Positions 52,498-61,048 of a stretch of DNA of 64,000 nucleotides are shown here, piece after piece (position 1 is the first letter of the stretch; the number at the start of each line of letters is the position of its first letter). The notes under the pieces were generated by a model. The model saw nothing but the letters and a program-made list of their open reading frames with translations, did no database searches and was not told the DNA's origin. The DNA lies in assembly GCF_000834655.1 (NCBI RefSeq), contig NZ_JXQQ01000135.1:39571-103570 (forward strand), written 5' to 3'. The translations under genes and the position numbers were made by a program. The stretch is from Variovorax paradoxus (lineage in GTDB: Bacteria; Pseudomonadota; Gammaproteobacteria; Burkholderiales; Burkholderiaceae_C).

Positions 52498-53135
52498 CTG
52501 TGGAGCACGCCATGAACAACCCTTTGCTGCGCGACGTGCGCATGGACGAGCGCCTCAGGTTCCTGCGGGACGGCGTGGTGTGCCTGCGCCAGATCATCTC
52601 GCCCGAGTGGGTGCGGCGCGCGCAGGACGGTGTCGAGCACGAGCAGGTGATGTTCGAGTCCGGCGCCGGCGAGGTCGCGCGGCAGCTCACGGTGACGCGG
52701 CGGCTGCGCTGGATCTACGACCAGCTCTTCGACAGCGACCCCGGCGACCCGATGGCCGCGACCTCCTGGCACCAGGACACCTCGTACGGCCTGGCCGACA
52801 GCCACCGCATCGTGCGCGTGTGGATGCCGGTGGACCACGTGCCGCGCGAGACGGGCATCGAGGTGGTGCGCGGCTCGCACCTGTGGAAGGCCGAGTACGG
52901 CCGGGCCGGCCGCTTCGAGGTGCGCGACATCGAGGCCAACCGCCGCGCCTTCGACATCGTGGGCTACGAGGCCGATGCGGGCGACGTGGTGGCCTTCAAC
53001 TACCGCTCGCTGCACCACGCGGGCGCCGGCGTGAACTTCAGCGAGAAGCGCAAGGCCTTCGCGATCCTCTATGCGGACGACGCGATCAACCTCAGGCGGC
53101 CGCTGTCGTCGTCGCCCGTGTTCCGCGCGGCCTAG
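52494..53135 (+). CDS. Phytanoyl-CoA dioxygenase (PhyH)-type Fe(II)/2-oxoglutarate oxygenase
   Basis: This 213-residue double-stranded beta-helix enzyme has metal ligands in WHQDTS (His93, Asp95) and a distal His in SLHHAGAG (about 174-175), with a later Arg-containing segment (FSEKRKAFAILY) as possible 2-oxoglutarate contact. The GTG at 52494 overlaps the flippase stop as GTGA; an ATG at 52512 is the alternative. An oxygenase at the end of an exopolysaccharide operon might hydroxylate a sugar or lipid carrier. The substrate is unknown. Confidence 0.85.
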   Translation: MTVEHAMNNPLLRDVRMDERLRFLRDGVVCLRQIISPEWVRRAQDGVEHEQVMFESGAGEVARQLTVTRRLRWIYDQLFDSDPGDPMAATSWHQDTSYGLADSHRIVRVWMPVDHVPRETGIEVVRGSHLWKAEYGRAGRFEVRDIEANRRAFDIVGYEADAGDVVAFNYRSLHHAGAGVNFSEKRKAFAILYADDAINLRRPLSSSPVFRAA

Positions 53136-53136
53136 T

Positions 53137-53565
53137 TCAGGCCGACGCGCCCAGCCTGCCGCAGAACTCGGGCAGCCAGTGGAAGCTGCGGGCCTGGTAG
53201 TTGCGGTCGAAGATCACCTTGTACTGGCAGGTCGTCACGCCGTTGCCGGAGCGGAAATGAAAGATGTAGTCCCACTCGCGCACGGCCGCCATGCCCTCGG
53301 AGAAATGCGGGCGGCCGGTGAGTTCGTACAGCTGGTTCTTGGTCGCGCCGGGGCCGATGGCGCGCAGGCTGTCGCGGTTCGGAAAGCTGCCTTCCTTCTG
53401 CGTTGCGTCGTCCACCTTGGGCCAGACCACTTCGGTGGCCTTGCCGTCGTCGGTGATGCCGCGGCTCACGTAGGAGGTGCAGCCTTGCAGCGCCAAGAGC
53501 GCGGCGGCGGTGCCGATCACGGCGAGGGAGGTAGGGCGCATGCGTCGTTGTTTTGCGTGTGTCAT
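53137..53565 (-). CDS. OmlA/BamE-type outer membrane lipoprotein
   Basis: This 142-residue lipoprotein has the lipobox LLALQGC (Cys29) and a SmpA/OmlA domain: RAIGPGATKNQLYELTGRPH, then REWDYIFHFRSG and TTCQYKVIFD. It lies 26 bases downstream of the autotransporter gene on the same strand. By analogy with lipoproteins paired with trimeric autotransporters, it may help the adhesin fold or reach the surface. It is convergent, one base from the oxygenase stop. Confidence 0.85.
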   Translation of the reverse strand: MTHAKQRRMRPTSLAVIGTAAALLALQGCTSYVSRGITDDGKATEVVWPKVDDATQKEGSFPNRDSLRAIGPGATKNQLYELTGRPHFSEGMAAVREWDYIFHFRSGNGVTTCQYKVIFDRNYQARSFHWLPEFCGRLGASA

Positions 53566-53591
53566 GAAAGATCCCTTGAATTTGCTGTTGC

Positions 53592-55022
53592 TCACCACTG
53601 GTACCCGGCACCGGCGGTCACGCCGACGCTGCCGCGCGAATTGGCCGAGCCCGTGAGCTTCATCACCCAGCGGCCGTTGTCTGTGATGCTCGAATAGCCG
53701 ATGGCGATCGCGTTCTGGCCTTCGTAGCCCGCCACGCTGGCCGCGACCATGTTCTTGCCCGGGATGTACGCCTGCGGCATGCCGCTCATCGCCATCGCGC
53801 CGGCGGTGCCTGCATTCGCGTCGCGCTGCGTCGCGCGGATCTCGTTGCGCAGCTGGTTGTTCTGCAGGTTGACCTGGCTGCCCTGTGCGTTCAGCTGGTT
53901 CACGTTGACCGCATCGGTGCCCGCCACGCCGGGCGCGACGTTCGAGACGGTGGTGCCGCCCGGCGCCTGCCCGTTGCCCAGCGTGACCTGGTTGTAGTTG
54001 ACGCTGCCGTCCACGTTGGTGCCGTAGTTCACCGCGCGCGACTGCACCGCCTGCAACTGCCGCACGTTGACGGCATCGGTCGCCTGCGTGCCGCCCGCGA
54101 CGTTGGCGATCTGCCGCTCGCCGCCCGCGCTGCCCACGGAGATGGCGCCCTGCGTCGAGCCCACCGCGGTGTTGGAGAAGAGCTCCGCCTTGCCGCCCAT
54201 GCCCGCGCGGTCGGCGATGGCGCCCGCGCCGAGCGCCACGCCGCCGGTGCTGCTGGCGATGGTGCCGGTGCCCAGCGCCATCGCCGACGTGCCCGATGCC
54301 GCGCTCTGCAAACCCACGGCCACGCTGGAGACGGCGGTCGCCGTCGCGAAGTCGCCCACCGCCAGTGCGCTGTCGGCCAGCGCCTGGCTGTTGGCGCCGA
54401 GCGCCGCGGCATTGATGCCGTTTGCATTCGCGCGGTCGCCGGCCGCGAGGCTGCTCTTCTTCTGCGCCTGCGTGTTCGCGCCGAGCGCGGTGGCGTTGAT
54501 GTCGCTGGCGGTGGCGCGGTCGCCCGCGGCCAGGCTGCTCGTGGCCACCGCGGTGGTGTTGGCGCCCAGGGCGGTCGCGTTGGTGCCGAAGGCCTGCGCC
54601 ACGTTGCCGACGGCGGTGCTGCTCACGCCCGCCGCGGTGCTCGTGGAGCCGAGCGCAGTCGCGTAGGTTGCGGTCGCCCTGGCATCGATGCCCGTCGCCA
54701 CGCTGCCGTAGCCGGTGGCCTTGGTGGTGGTGTCGCCGACCAGCACGGCGCTGCTGCCCAGGTTGCCGTTCACGATGGTCTGCAGCGCGGCCGCGTTCGG
54801 CCCGCCGTTGACGGGGTCGCCGGGCACGCCGGCGACGAGCGCGATGCCGCCGTTGCCGTTGGGCACCTGGCACGACCAAGTGGGCCCTGCCCCGGTCGAG
54901 CTGCACACCGCGCCCGAGCCGGCGACATAGGTGTTGCCGCCGATGGTGACGTCGGCCCATGCGCCCGACAAGAACAATCCCGTCGCCGTCCAGACGACAG
55001 CACTCCTGAATCCACGATCCAT
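53592..55022 (-). CDS. Trimeric autotransporter adhesin (YadA-like)
   Basis: This 476-residue protein has a signal peptide (AVVWTATGLFLSGAWA) and a head of many short repeats alternating Ala, Gly, Thr and Ser (ATALGANTTAVATSSLAAGD and variants). It then has neck and stalk segments with KGTDAVNVNQL-type variants (VAGTDAVNVNQLNAQGSQV), and a C-terminal YadA anchor (about 60 residues) ending VTAGAGYQW. The start at 55022 follows GGGGAA. It would form a surface fibre mediating attachment. It is followed by the OmlA-type lipoprotein. Confidence 0.93.
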   Translation of the reverse strand: MDRGFRSAVVWTATGLFLSGAWADVTIGGNTYVAGSGAVCSSTGAGPTWSCQVPNGNGGIALVAGVPGDPVNGGPNAAALQTIVNGNLGSSAVLVGDTTTKATGYGSVATGIDARATATYATALGSTSTAAGVSSTAVGNVAQAFGTNATALGANTTAVATSSLAAGDRATASDINATALGANTQAQKKSSLAAGDRANANGINAAALGANSQALADSALAVGDFATATAVSSVAVGLQSAASGTSAMALGTGTIASSTGGVALGAGAIADRAGMGGKAELFSNTAVGSTQGAISVGSAGGERQIANVAGGTQATDAVNVRQLQAVQSRAVNYGTNVDGSVNYNQVTLGNGQAPGGTTVSNVAPGVAGTDAVNVNQLNAQGSQVNLQNNQLRNEIRATQRDANAGTAGAMAMSGMPQAYIPGKNMVAASVAGYEGQNAIAIGYSSITDNGRWVMKLTGSANSRGSVGVTAGAGYQW

Positions 55023-55111
55023 GCTGGTTTCCCCCTGACGCACCCTTGGGATGCGTTGATTTATGAAGGCCACCAATGTATGAACCGAGGCCTCGCCAAC
55101 ATAGGACCTAA

Positions 55112-55128
55112 TTCACAATGACTGTGAA
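55112..55128. promoter_or_regulatory. Inverted repeat between adhesin and AhpD-like gene
   Basis: TTCACA and TGTGAA, spaced by five bases (TTCACAATGACTGTGAA), form a perfect inverted repeat in the 154-base divergent region. It is a candidate operator for the adhesin or the AhpD-like gene. The regulator is unknown. Confidence 0.45.
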
Positions 55129-55176
55129 CGAACGGCTACTAAATGTTTACGAACCATCACTGATTCAGGAGATTCG

Positions 55177-55569
55177 ATGAAGCCCCAACCGATCGACTAC
55201 GCGAACGCTTCCGCCGAGGTCAAGGCCGTGTTCGACGACATCAAGACCTCGCGCAACGTGCCCGATGTCAACAATTTCTGGAAGTACCTTGCCAACGATC
55301 CCGTGACGCTCAAGCGCACCTGGTCGAGCCTGAAAGAAGTGATGGCACCCGGCGCGCTCGACCCGGTGGTCAAGGAAATGATCTACCTCGCGGTGAGCGT
55401 CTCCAACGGCTGCGGCTACTGCATCGCGAGCCACCACGCGGGCGCGGAGAAGGCAGGCATGACGCCCGAGATGTTCGGCGAGCTCATGGGCGTGGTCGGG
55501 ATGGCGAACGAGACGAATCGGCTGGTCAACGGGTATCGGGTGCCCATCGATCCGGCGTTCGACAAGTAG
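55177..55569 (+). CDS. AhpD/carboxymuconolactone decarboxylase-like protein
   Basis: This 130-residue protein has the CMD/AhpD CxxC motif in SNGCGYCIASHH (Cys79, Cys82) and a nearby His, indicating a peroxidase-like redox role rather than the decarboxylase reaction. It is a single-domain, cytoplasmic, helical protein. The upstream inverted repeat may regulate it. Confidence 0.88.
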   Translation: MKPQPIDYANASAEVKAVFDDIKTSRNVPDVNNFWKYLANDPVTLKRTWSSLKEVMAPGALDPVVKEMIYLAVSVSNGCGYCIASHHAGAEKAGMTPEMFGELMGVVGMANETNRLVNGYRVPIDPAFDK

Positions 55570-55601
55570 GGCGCGCTGTTCAGGGCGGCACTCGCGCCGA
55601 C

Positions 55602-55671
55602 GGTGGGCTCTGTTTCGCGAATGTCCCCCGGCCTGCGGCCTCCTCCTTGATTTCGCGAAACAGAGCCCACC
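55602..55671. repeat. 20-bp inverted repeat flanking intergenic element
   Basis: GGTGGGCTCTGTTTCGCGAA at 55602-55621 and its exact complement at 55652-55671 flank a 30-base GC-rich spacer. This could form a stable stem and looks like a REP-type or small intergenic element. It is not followed by a T run. Confidence 0.75.
55616..55655 (-). repeat. 40-bp repeat, copy 1 (inverted orientation)
   Basis: This 40-base segment, read on the minus strand, matches 55760-55799 on the plus strand at 37 of 40 positions (differences at 18, 21 and 24 of the aligned copy). It overlaps the stem-forming repeat. The two copies are inverted relative to each other, about 105 bases apart. Confidence 0.75.
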
Positions 55672-55759
55672 ATCAGTGCGAGCGCTTTCAGGGCAGTGGT
55701 TGATCGGCGGTTCACCCAGAGCGTGCCCCGGTGCGCAGGGCATCGGGTGCTCCCCGCAG

Positions 55760-55799
55760 CGAAATCAAGGAGGAGGGCGAAGCCCGGGGGACATTCGCG
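55760..55799 (+). repeat. 40-bp repeat, copy 2
   Basis: This is the second copy of the intergenic repeat (CGAAATCAAGGAGGAGG start, GGGGGACATTCGCG end) in the opposite orientation to copy 1. The whole 55,580-55,845 gap holds no gene. TTCAGGGCGG-type borders occur on both outer edges, which suggests one composite element. Confidence 0.75.
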
Positions 55800-55849
55800 G
55801 AGGGGAGTACCCGGTGGCCTGTGCACCCGCCCTGAATGACTCCTGCGCA

Positions 55850-58800
55850 TCACCCGATCGTCATCAAGCTCGCATTGCCCCCCGCAGCAGCCGTGTTCAC
55901 GCTGAGCGCTCGCTCGACCACAAGGCTTTCGAGCGGAATGCCCGCATCCCCAGTCGCGAATGCGCGCACCCCGACGATCGGCCCCGGCCGCGACGCGATG
56001 TGCCGCGCGACCTCCGCAAGGCCAGCCGCATCGCCGTGATGAAGCACCGCATCGAAGACCACGGTCTCCGAAGTCCAGTCGCTCGCGATGGCGACCGACT
56101 GCTGCACTTCGACGGGCAGCGATGCGAGCAGGCCTTGTGCGCCGGCATCCGCAGGCCAGATCGCGGTGCTGCCCACCGACAACACGGCGGCGAGCTGCGT
56201 CAACCGATCGGCCTCTGCATCGGCCAGGCACAGCACGGCCTCGCGCGGCTGCAGCGTGTAGACGTTGCGCTCGCCGGTCGGGCCGGCCAGCGTGCGCGAG
56301 CAGCCCGCCCGCGAGAGCTCACCGAAGCGCCGGCATTGCGTTGCCAATGCATCGCGCCTCGTTTCGCCCGCCCATCGCGCCAGCGCCGACAGCGCGGCAT
56401 GCGATGCACCGTCCTGCGTCGGCGATGCGTTGCCCGGGTCCGCATCCGCGATCGCCCGCACCAGCACATCGTCCGGCCGCCTGGACAGCATGCGGTACAT
56501 GTAGAGCGGCCCGCCCGCCTTCGGCCCCGTGCCCGACAGACCTTCGCCGCCGAACGGCTGCACGCCCACGACCGCGCCCACGATGTTCCGGTTCACATAC
56601 ACATTGCCCGCCTTGGCGTGCCCGACGATCTGCGCGATGGTCTCGTCGATGCGCGTGTGCACGCCCAGCGTGAGCCCGTACCCCGTCCCGTTGATCTGGC
56701 CCACGAGCGCGCCCAGGTCGCGGCGGCGAAAGCGCACCACATGCAGCACCGGCCCGAACACTTCGCGCTGCAGCTCGGCGATGTTGTCCAGCTCGATCAG
56801 CGTGGGCATCACGTAGGTGCCCTGGCGCGTGTCGTGCGCGTATTCGCGCCCTTGCCGGTAAACGCGGCGGCCGCGGCTGCGCATGGTGGCGATGTGACGC
56901 TCGATGTTGTCGCGCGCCTCGGCATCGATCACCGGCCCCACGTCGACGGCCAGCCGCGCCGGGTTGCCTATGCAGCTCTCGGCCATCGCGCCCTTGAGCA
57001 TCTCGATGAGCCGGTCGGCCGCTTCTTCCTGCACGCACAGCACACGCAGCGCGGAGCAGCGCTGGCCGGCGCTGTCGAAGGCCGAGGCCATCGCGTCGGC
57101 GACCACCTGCTCGATGAGCGCGGAGGAGTCCACGATCATCGCGTTCTGCCCGCCGGTCTCGGCGATGAGCGGCACGGGCGTACCGTTGGCGCCGAGCCGC
57201 GCCGACAGCGTCTTCTGCAGGATGCGCGCGACCTCGGTCGAGCCCGTGAACATCACGCCCTGCACGCGCGCATCGCCGACCAGCGCGGCGCCCACGGTTT
57301 CGCCGCGCCCGGGCAGCAGCTGCACTGCGGCGTGCGGAACGCCCGCCTGCCACAGCATGCGGATCGCTTCGGCGGCGACGAGCGGCGTCTGCTCCGCGGG
57401 CTTGGCCAGGACCGGGTTGCCGGCCGCGAGCGCAGCGGCCACCTGGCCGGTGAAGATCGCGAGCGGGAAGTTCCACGGGCTGATGCACACCATCGGCCCG
57501 AGCGCGCGGTGCGTGTCGTTCGAGAAATCGGTGCGGGCCTGCGCGGCGTAGTAGCGCAGGAAGTCCACCGCCTCGCGCACTTCGGCGATGGCGTTGGCAT
57601 AGGTCTTCCCGGCTTCGCGCGCGAGCAGGCCGAGCAGGCGTGGCTGCTGTGCTTCGAGCAGGTCGGCCGCGCGGTCGAGCAGGGCGGCGCGTTCGGCGGG
57701 CGGCGTGGCGGCCCACGTCGCTGCGACGCCCTGGGCCTGCGACACGGCCGATTCGACCTCGGCCAGCGTGGCTTCGCGCACCTGCCCCACCACGTCGCGA
57801 TGATCCGCGGGGTTCAGCACGTCGGCCCACGGAAGAGCGGCCATGCCACGCGATCCGTCTTCGGCGAGCAGCGGTTCCGCACGCCATGGCTCGGTGGCCG
57901 AGGCCCGCAGCGTTTCGCCCAGCAGGCGGAGGCTGTCGTCGTTCGCAAGGTCGAGGCCTTGCGAGTTGATGCGCTGCTTGCCGTAGAGCGCGGCGGGCAG
58001 CGCAATGGCCGGGTGCGGCAAGCCGACGGCGCCTTCTTCCAGCGCCATGCGCTCGACCGTCGCAACGGGGTCTTCGACCAGCGCATCGAGCGGAATCGTC
58101 GGGTCCGCGATGCGGTTGACGAACGAGGTGTTGGCGCCGTTCTCCAGCAGCCGGCGCACCAGGTACGCGAGCAGCGTCTCGTGCGTCCCCACCGGCGCGT
58201 AGATGCGGCAAGGCCGCCCGAGCGGGCCGACCACCTGTTCATAGAGCGGCTCGCCCATGCCGTGCAGGCACTGGAATTCGTACTTCCCCGGCTGGTAGCG
58301 CGACGGATCCGCCATCGTGTAGATCGCGGCGAGCGTGTGGGCGTTGTGCGTGGCGAACTGCGGACAGATGGCGTCGGGTGCATCGAGCAGCTTGCGCGCG
58401 CAGGCCAGGTACGACACGTCGGTGTAGGCCTTGCGCGTGTAGACGGGGTAGCCCTCGAGTCCGTCGATCTGCGCGCGCTTGATCTCGCTGTCCCAGTACG
58501 CGCCTTTCACCAGCCGCACCATGAGGCGGTGGCGGCTGCGGCGCGCGAGATCGATCACGCAATCGATCACGAAGGGGCAGCGCTTCTGGTAGCCCTGGAT
58601 CACGAAGCCGATGCCGTTCCACCCCGCGAGCGCCGGCTCGAAGCACAGGCACTCCAGCAGGTCGAGCGAGAGCTCCAGACGGTCGGCTTCCTCGGCGTCG
58701 ATGTTGATGCCGATGTCGTACTGCTGCGCGAGCATCGTGAGCGAGCGCAGCACCGGGTACAGCTCGTCCATCACGCGGGCGTGTTGCGCGCGGCTGTAGC

Positions 58801-59611
58801 GCGGGTGCAGCGCCGAGAGCTTGATGGAGATGCCCGGGCCCTCGTACACGCCGCGGTGGTTCGAGGCCTTGCCGATCGCGTGGATCGCGTCTTCGTAGGC
58901 GATGCGGTAGCGCTTGGCATCGTCGGTCGTGAGCGCCGCTTCGCCCAGCATGTCGTACGAATAGCGAAAGCCCTCGGCCTCCAGTTCGCGCGCGTTGTCC
59001 AGCGCCTGCGCGATGGTCTCGCCGGTGACGAACTGCTCGCCCATCATGCGCATCGCCATGTCCACGCCCTTGCGGATCAGCGGCTCGCCGCCCTTGCCGA
59101 TGAGGCGCGTGAGCACGGTGGAGAGGCCGGTCTCGCTGTGCGTGGCCACCAGCTTGCCGGTGAGCAAGAGGCCCCAGGTCGCGGCATTGACGAACACCGA
59201 GGGGCTGCGGCCCGCGTGCGACTGCCACTGGCCGTGCGCGATCTTGTCGCGGATGAGCGCGTTGCGCGTCTCGGCATCGGGGATGCGCAGCAGCGCTTCG
59301 GCCAGGCACATCAGCGCGACGCCTTCCTGCGAGGAGAGCGCGTATTCCTGAAGCAGCCCCTGCACGAGACCTGAGCGGCCCGCGGCGTTCTTGCGATTGC
59401 GCAGTTGCAGGGCGATCCGGTGGGCGAGGACATGGGCCGCTTCGGCCTGTGCGGCCGGCAGGCGCGCCTGTTCGAGCAAGGGCGGCAATGCCTCGGGTTC
59501 GGGGCGCCGGTAAGCGGCGGTGATCGGCGCGCGCAATGCCGAAGGCGGGGCGAGCCCGTCGGCGAAGTCGATGAAGGTGGAGGGCAGAGGGTCGGGGTCG
59601 TTGGCGCTCAT
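55850..59611 (-). CDS. putA: Bifunctional proline dehydrogenase / P5C dehydrogenase (PutA)
   Basis: This 1253-residue enzyme oxidises proline to glutamate. The proline dehydrogenase barrel includes SLDLLECLCFEPALAGWNGI, FVIQGYQKRCPFVIDCVID and RLVKGAYWDSEIKRAQ. The P5C dehydrogenase half has ISPWNFPLAIFTGQ, ETGGQNAMIV and the catalytic Cys in AFDSAGQRCSALRV (about 850). There is no N-terminal ribbon-helix-helix domain: the protein starts directly with the helical region (MSANDPDPLPSTFI), so it is not a self-repressor. Regulation probably comes from the divergent XRE-cupin gene. A C-terminal extension of over 100 residues follows the dehydrogenase. Confidence 0.96.
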   Translation of the reverse strand: MSANDPDPLPSTFIDFADGLAPPSALRAPITAAYRRPEPEALPPLLEQARLPAAQAEAAHVLAHRIALQLRNRKNAAGRSGLVQGLLQEYALSSQEGVALMCLAEALLRIPDAETRNALIRDKIAHGQWQSHAGRSPSVFVNAATWGLLLTGKLVATHSETGLSTVLTRLIGKGGEPLIRKGVDMAMRMMGEQFVTGETIAQALDNARELEAEGFRYSYDMLGEAALTTDDAKRYRIAYEDAIHAIGKASNHRGVYEGPGISIKLSALHPRYSRAQHARVMDELYPVLRSLTMLAQQYDIGINIDAEEADRLELSLDLLECLCFEPALAGWNGIGFVIQGYQKRCPFVIDCVIDLARRSRHRLMVRLVKGAYWDSEIKRAQIDGLEGYPVYTRKAYTDVSYLACARKLLDAPDAICPQFATHNAHTLAAIYTMADPSRYQPGKYEFQCLHGMGEPLYEQVVGPLGRPCRIYAPVGTHETLLAYLVRRLLENGANTSFVNRIADPTIPLDALVEDPVATVERMALEEGAVGLPHPAIALPAALYGKQRINSQGLDLANDDSLRLLGETLRASATEPWRAEPLLAEDGSRGMAALPWADVLNPADHRDVVGQVREATLAEVESAVSQAQGVAATWAATPPAERAALLDRAADLLEAQQPRLLGLLAREAGKTYANAIAEVREAVDFLRYYAAQARTDFSNDTHRALGPMVCISPWNFPLAIFTGQVAAALAAGNPVLAKPAEQTPLVAAEAIRMLWQAGVPHAAVQLLPGRGETVGAALVGDARVQGVMFTGSTEVARILQKTLSARLGANGTPVPLIAETGGQNAMIVDSSALIEQVVADAMASAFDSAGQRCSALRVLCVQEEAADRLIEMLKGAMAESCIGNPARLAVDVGPVIDAEARDNIERHIATMRSRGRRVYRQGREYAHDTRQGTYVMPTLIELDNIAELQREVFGPVLHVVRFRRRDLGALVGQINGTGYGLTLGVHTRIDETIAQIVGHAKAGNVYVNRNIVGAVVGVQPFGGEGLSGTGPKAGGPLYMYRMLSRRPDDVLVRAIADADPGNASPTQDGASHAALSALARWAGETRRDALATQCRRFGELSRAGCSRTLAGPTGERNVYTLQPREAVLCLADAEADRLTQLAAVLSVGSTAIWPADAGAQGLLASLPVEVQQSVAIASDWTSETVVFDAVLHHGDAAGLAEVARHIASRPGPIVGVRAFATGDAGIPLESLVVERALSVNTAAAGGNASLMTIG

Positions 59612-59721
59612 GTCGAATGCGTGCTGGTGATAAGTGGAATGATCTCAATCTGTTCGCCGAATATTCGTTCGAAGAATTGCCGGTTGTCCGAGCAAATCAC
59701 AGGTTGACCTGAATTCCCTTT

Positions 59722-59742
59722 TATTGGATATTTCATCCAATA
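59722..59742. promoter_or_regulatory. 21-bp inverted repeat at XRE-cupin start
   Basis: TATTGGAT and ATCCAATA arms (eight bases each, five-base spacer) lie at 59722-59742, ending at the ATG of the XRE-cupin gene and 110 bases from the putA start. This is a fitting autoregulatory operator for an XRE-type protein, and could control putA too. It leaves no room for a normal ribosome site. Confidence 0.7.
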
Positions 59743-60341
59743 TGACGGAATCGACGCCGGCCCCGGCCACCACTCTCAACGATCGCATCGCCCAGCGCGT
59801 GCGCGACCTGCGCGCCTCCCGCGGGCTGTCGCTCGATGCGTTGGCCACGCACTGCGGCGTGAGCCGCTCGATGATCTCCCTGATCGAGCGTGGCGAGAGC
59901 AGCCCGACGGCCGTGCTGCTCGAAAAACTCGCCACGGGCCTGGGCGTTCCGCTCGCATCGCTCTTCGACGATGCCGGACCCGCCGCCAGTCCCGTGTCGC
60001 GCCTGGCCGACCAGCTGCAATGGCGCGATCCGCACTCCGGCTATGTGCGCCGGAACGTCTCGCCGGGCGGCGCCATCTCCCCGATCCAGATCGTCGAGGT
60101 CAACTTCCCGCCCGGCGCCCGCGTGGCCTACGAGACGGCCGCGCGCGAGCCGCGCATCCACCAGCAGGTGTGGGTGCTCGAAGGCCGCATCGAAGTCACC
60201 GTGGGCGACGACCTTCACCGCCTCGACGCGGGCGACTGCCTCGCGCTTACGCTCGACCATCCGATGAGCTATCACAACCCCACGCGCAAGAACGCACGCT
60301 ATGCCGTCGTGATCACCACCGCGCCCACTTCCTGGAGATGA
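59742..60341 (+). CDS. XRE-family regulator with cupin sensor
   Basis: This 199-residue protein has an N-terminal helix-turn-helix (DRIAQRVRDLRASRGLSLDA, then CGVSRSMISLIERGESSPTA) and a C-terminal cupin (RVAYETAAREPRIHQQVWVL, EGRIEVTVGDDLHRLDAGDC). The conserved family usually senses a small metabolite and is autoregulated. The ATG at 59742 immediately follows an inverted repeat with no ribosome site; an in-frame TTG at 59724 is possible. It is divergent from putA and is followed by a coupled GNAT gene. Confidence 0.9.
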   Translation: MTESTPAPATTLNDRIAQRVRDLRASRGLSLDALATHCGVSRSMISLIERGESSPTAVLLEKLATGLGVPLASLFDDAGPAASPVSRLADQLQWRDPHSGYVRRNVSPGGAISPIQIVEVNFPPGARVAYETAAREPRIHQQVWVLEGRIEVTVGDDLHRLDAGDCLALTLDHPMSYHNPTRKNARYAVVITTAPTSWR

Positions 60342-60346
60342 AAGAA

Positions 60347-60886
60347 ATGACGACGACCGAAAAGCCCCGCATCCGTGCCCTTCACGCGGTGAGCGATGCC
60401 CAGGTGCAGGCGCTGGCCGACCTGCTGATCGATTGCGTCGAAGGCGGCGCGTCGGTCAGCTTCATGCTGCCGATCACCCGCGAGCGCGCCCTCGCGTTCT
60501 GGCGCAAGGTGGCCGACGGCGTGGCGCGCGGCGAGCGCGTGCTGCTGGTGGCCGAAGACGGCGAGGGCCTCCTGGGCACCGTGCAGCTCGTGCTCGACCA
60601 GCCCGAGAACCAGCCGCACCGCGCCGAGGTCTCCAAGATGCTCGTGTTCCGCCGTGCGAGGCGCCGGGGCATCGGCGCGCTGCTGATGCAGGCCGCCGAA
60701 GACGAGGCGCGCACGCACCGCAAGACGCTGCTGGTGCTCGACACCTCGAGCGCCGAAGCAGAGCGGCTGTATGCGCGCATGGGCTGGCAGCGCGTGGGCG
60801 CGATCCCCGGTTTCGCGCTGCTGCCCGGGGGCGAGCCGTGCGGCACCACCTTCTTCTATCTCGCGCTGGAGGCGTCGCACGCGTGA
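60347..60886 (+). CDS. GNAT-family N-acetyltransferase
   Basis: This 179-residue acetyltransferase carries the acetyl-CoA loop in MLVFRRARRRGIGALLMQAA (motif R/Q-x-x-G-x-G/A) and a C-terminal Tyr in LYARMGWQRVGAIPGFAL. The ATG at 60347 has GGAG nine bases upstream; an ATG at 60338 overlaps the previous stop (ATGA) but the same SD sits directly against it. It is coupled to the XRE-cupin regulator. The acceptor is unknown. Confidence 0.86.
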   Translation: MTTTEKPRIRALHAVSDAQVQALADLLIDCVEGGASVSFMLPITRERALAFWRKVADGVARGERVLLVAEDGEGLLGTVQLVLDQPENQPHRAEVSKMLVFRRARRRGIGALLMQAAEDEARTHRKTLLVLDTSSAEAERLYARMGWQRVGAIPGFALLPGGEPCGTTFFYLALEASHA

Positions 60887-61048
60887 GCAGATGCGCGCTG
60901 CAAGCTGAGTGGCGCGGATTTTTGTATCGCACCGTGTCCGGCCCCGGGCCAGATACGCAGTGCGACGAATCGGCGGGTGAGTCGAAACACATGCGGGTGC
61001 GCGGCGCGATGCAATGGGCGCCTCATCCACTCGACACCAGGCCCCGTC

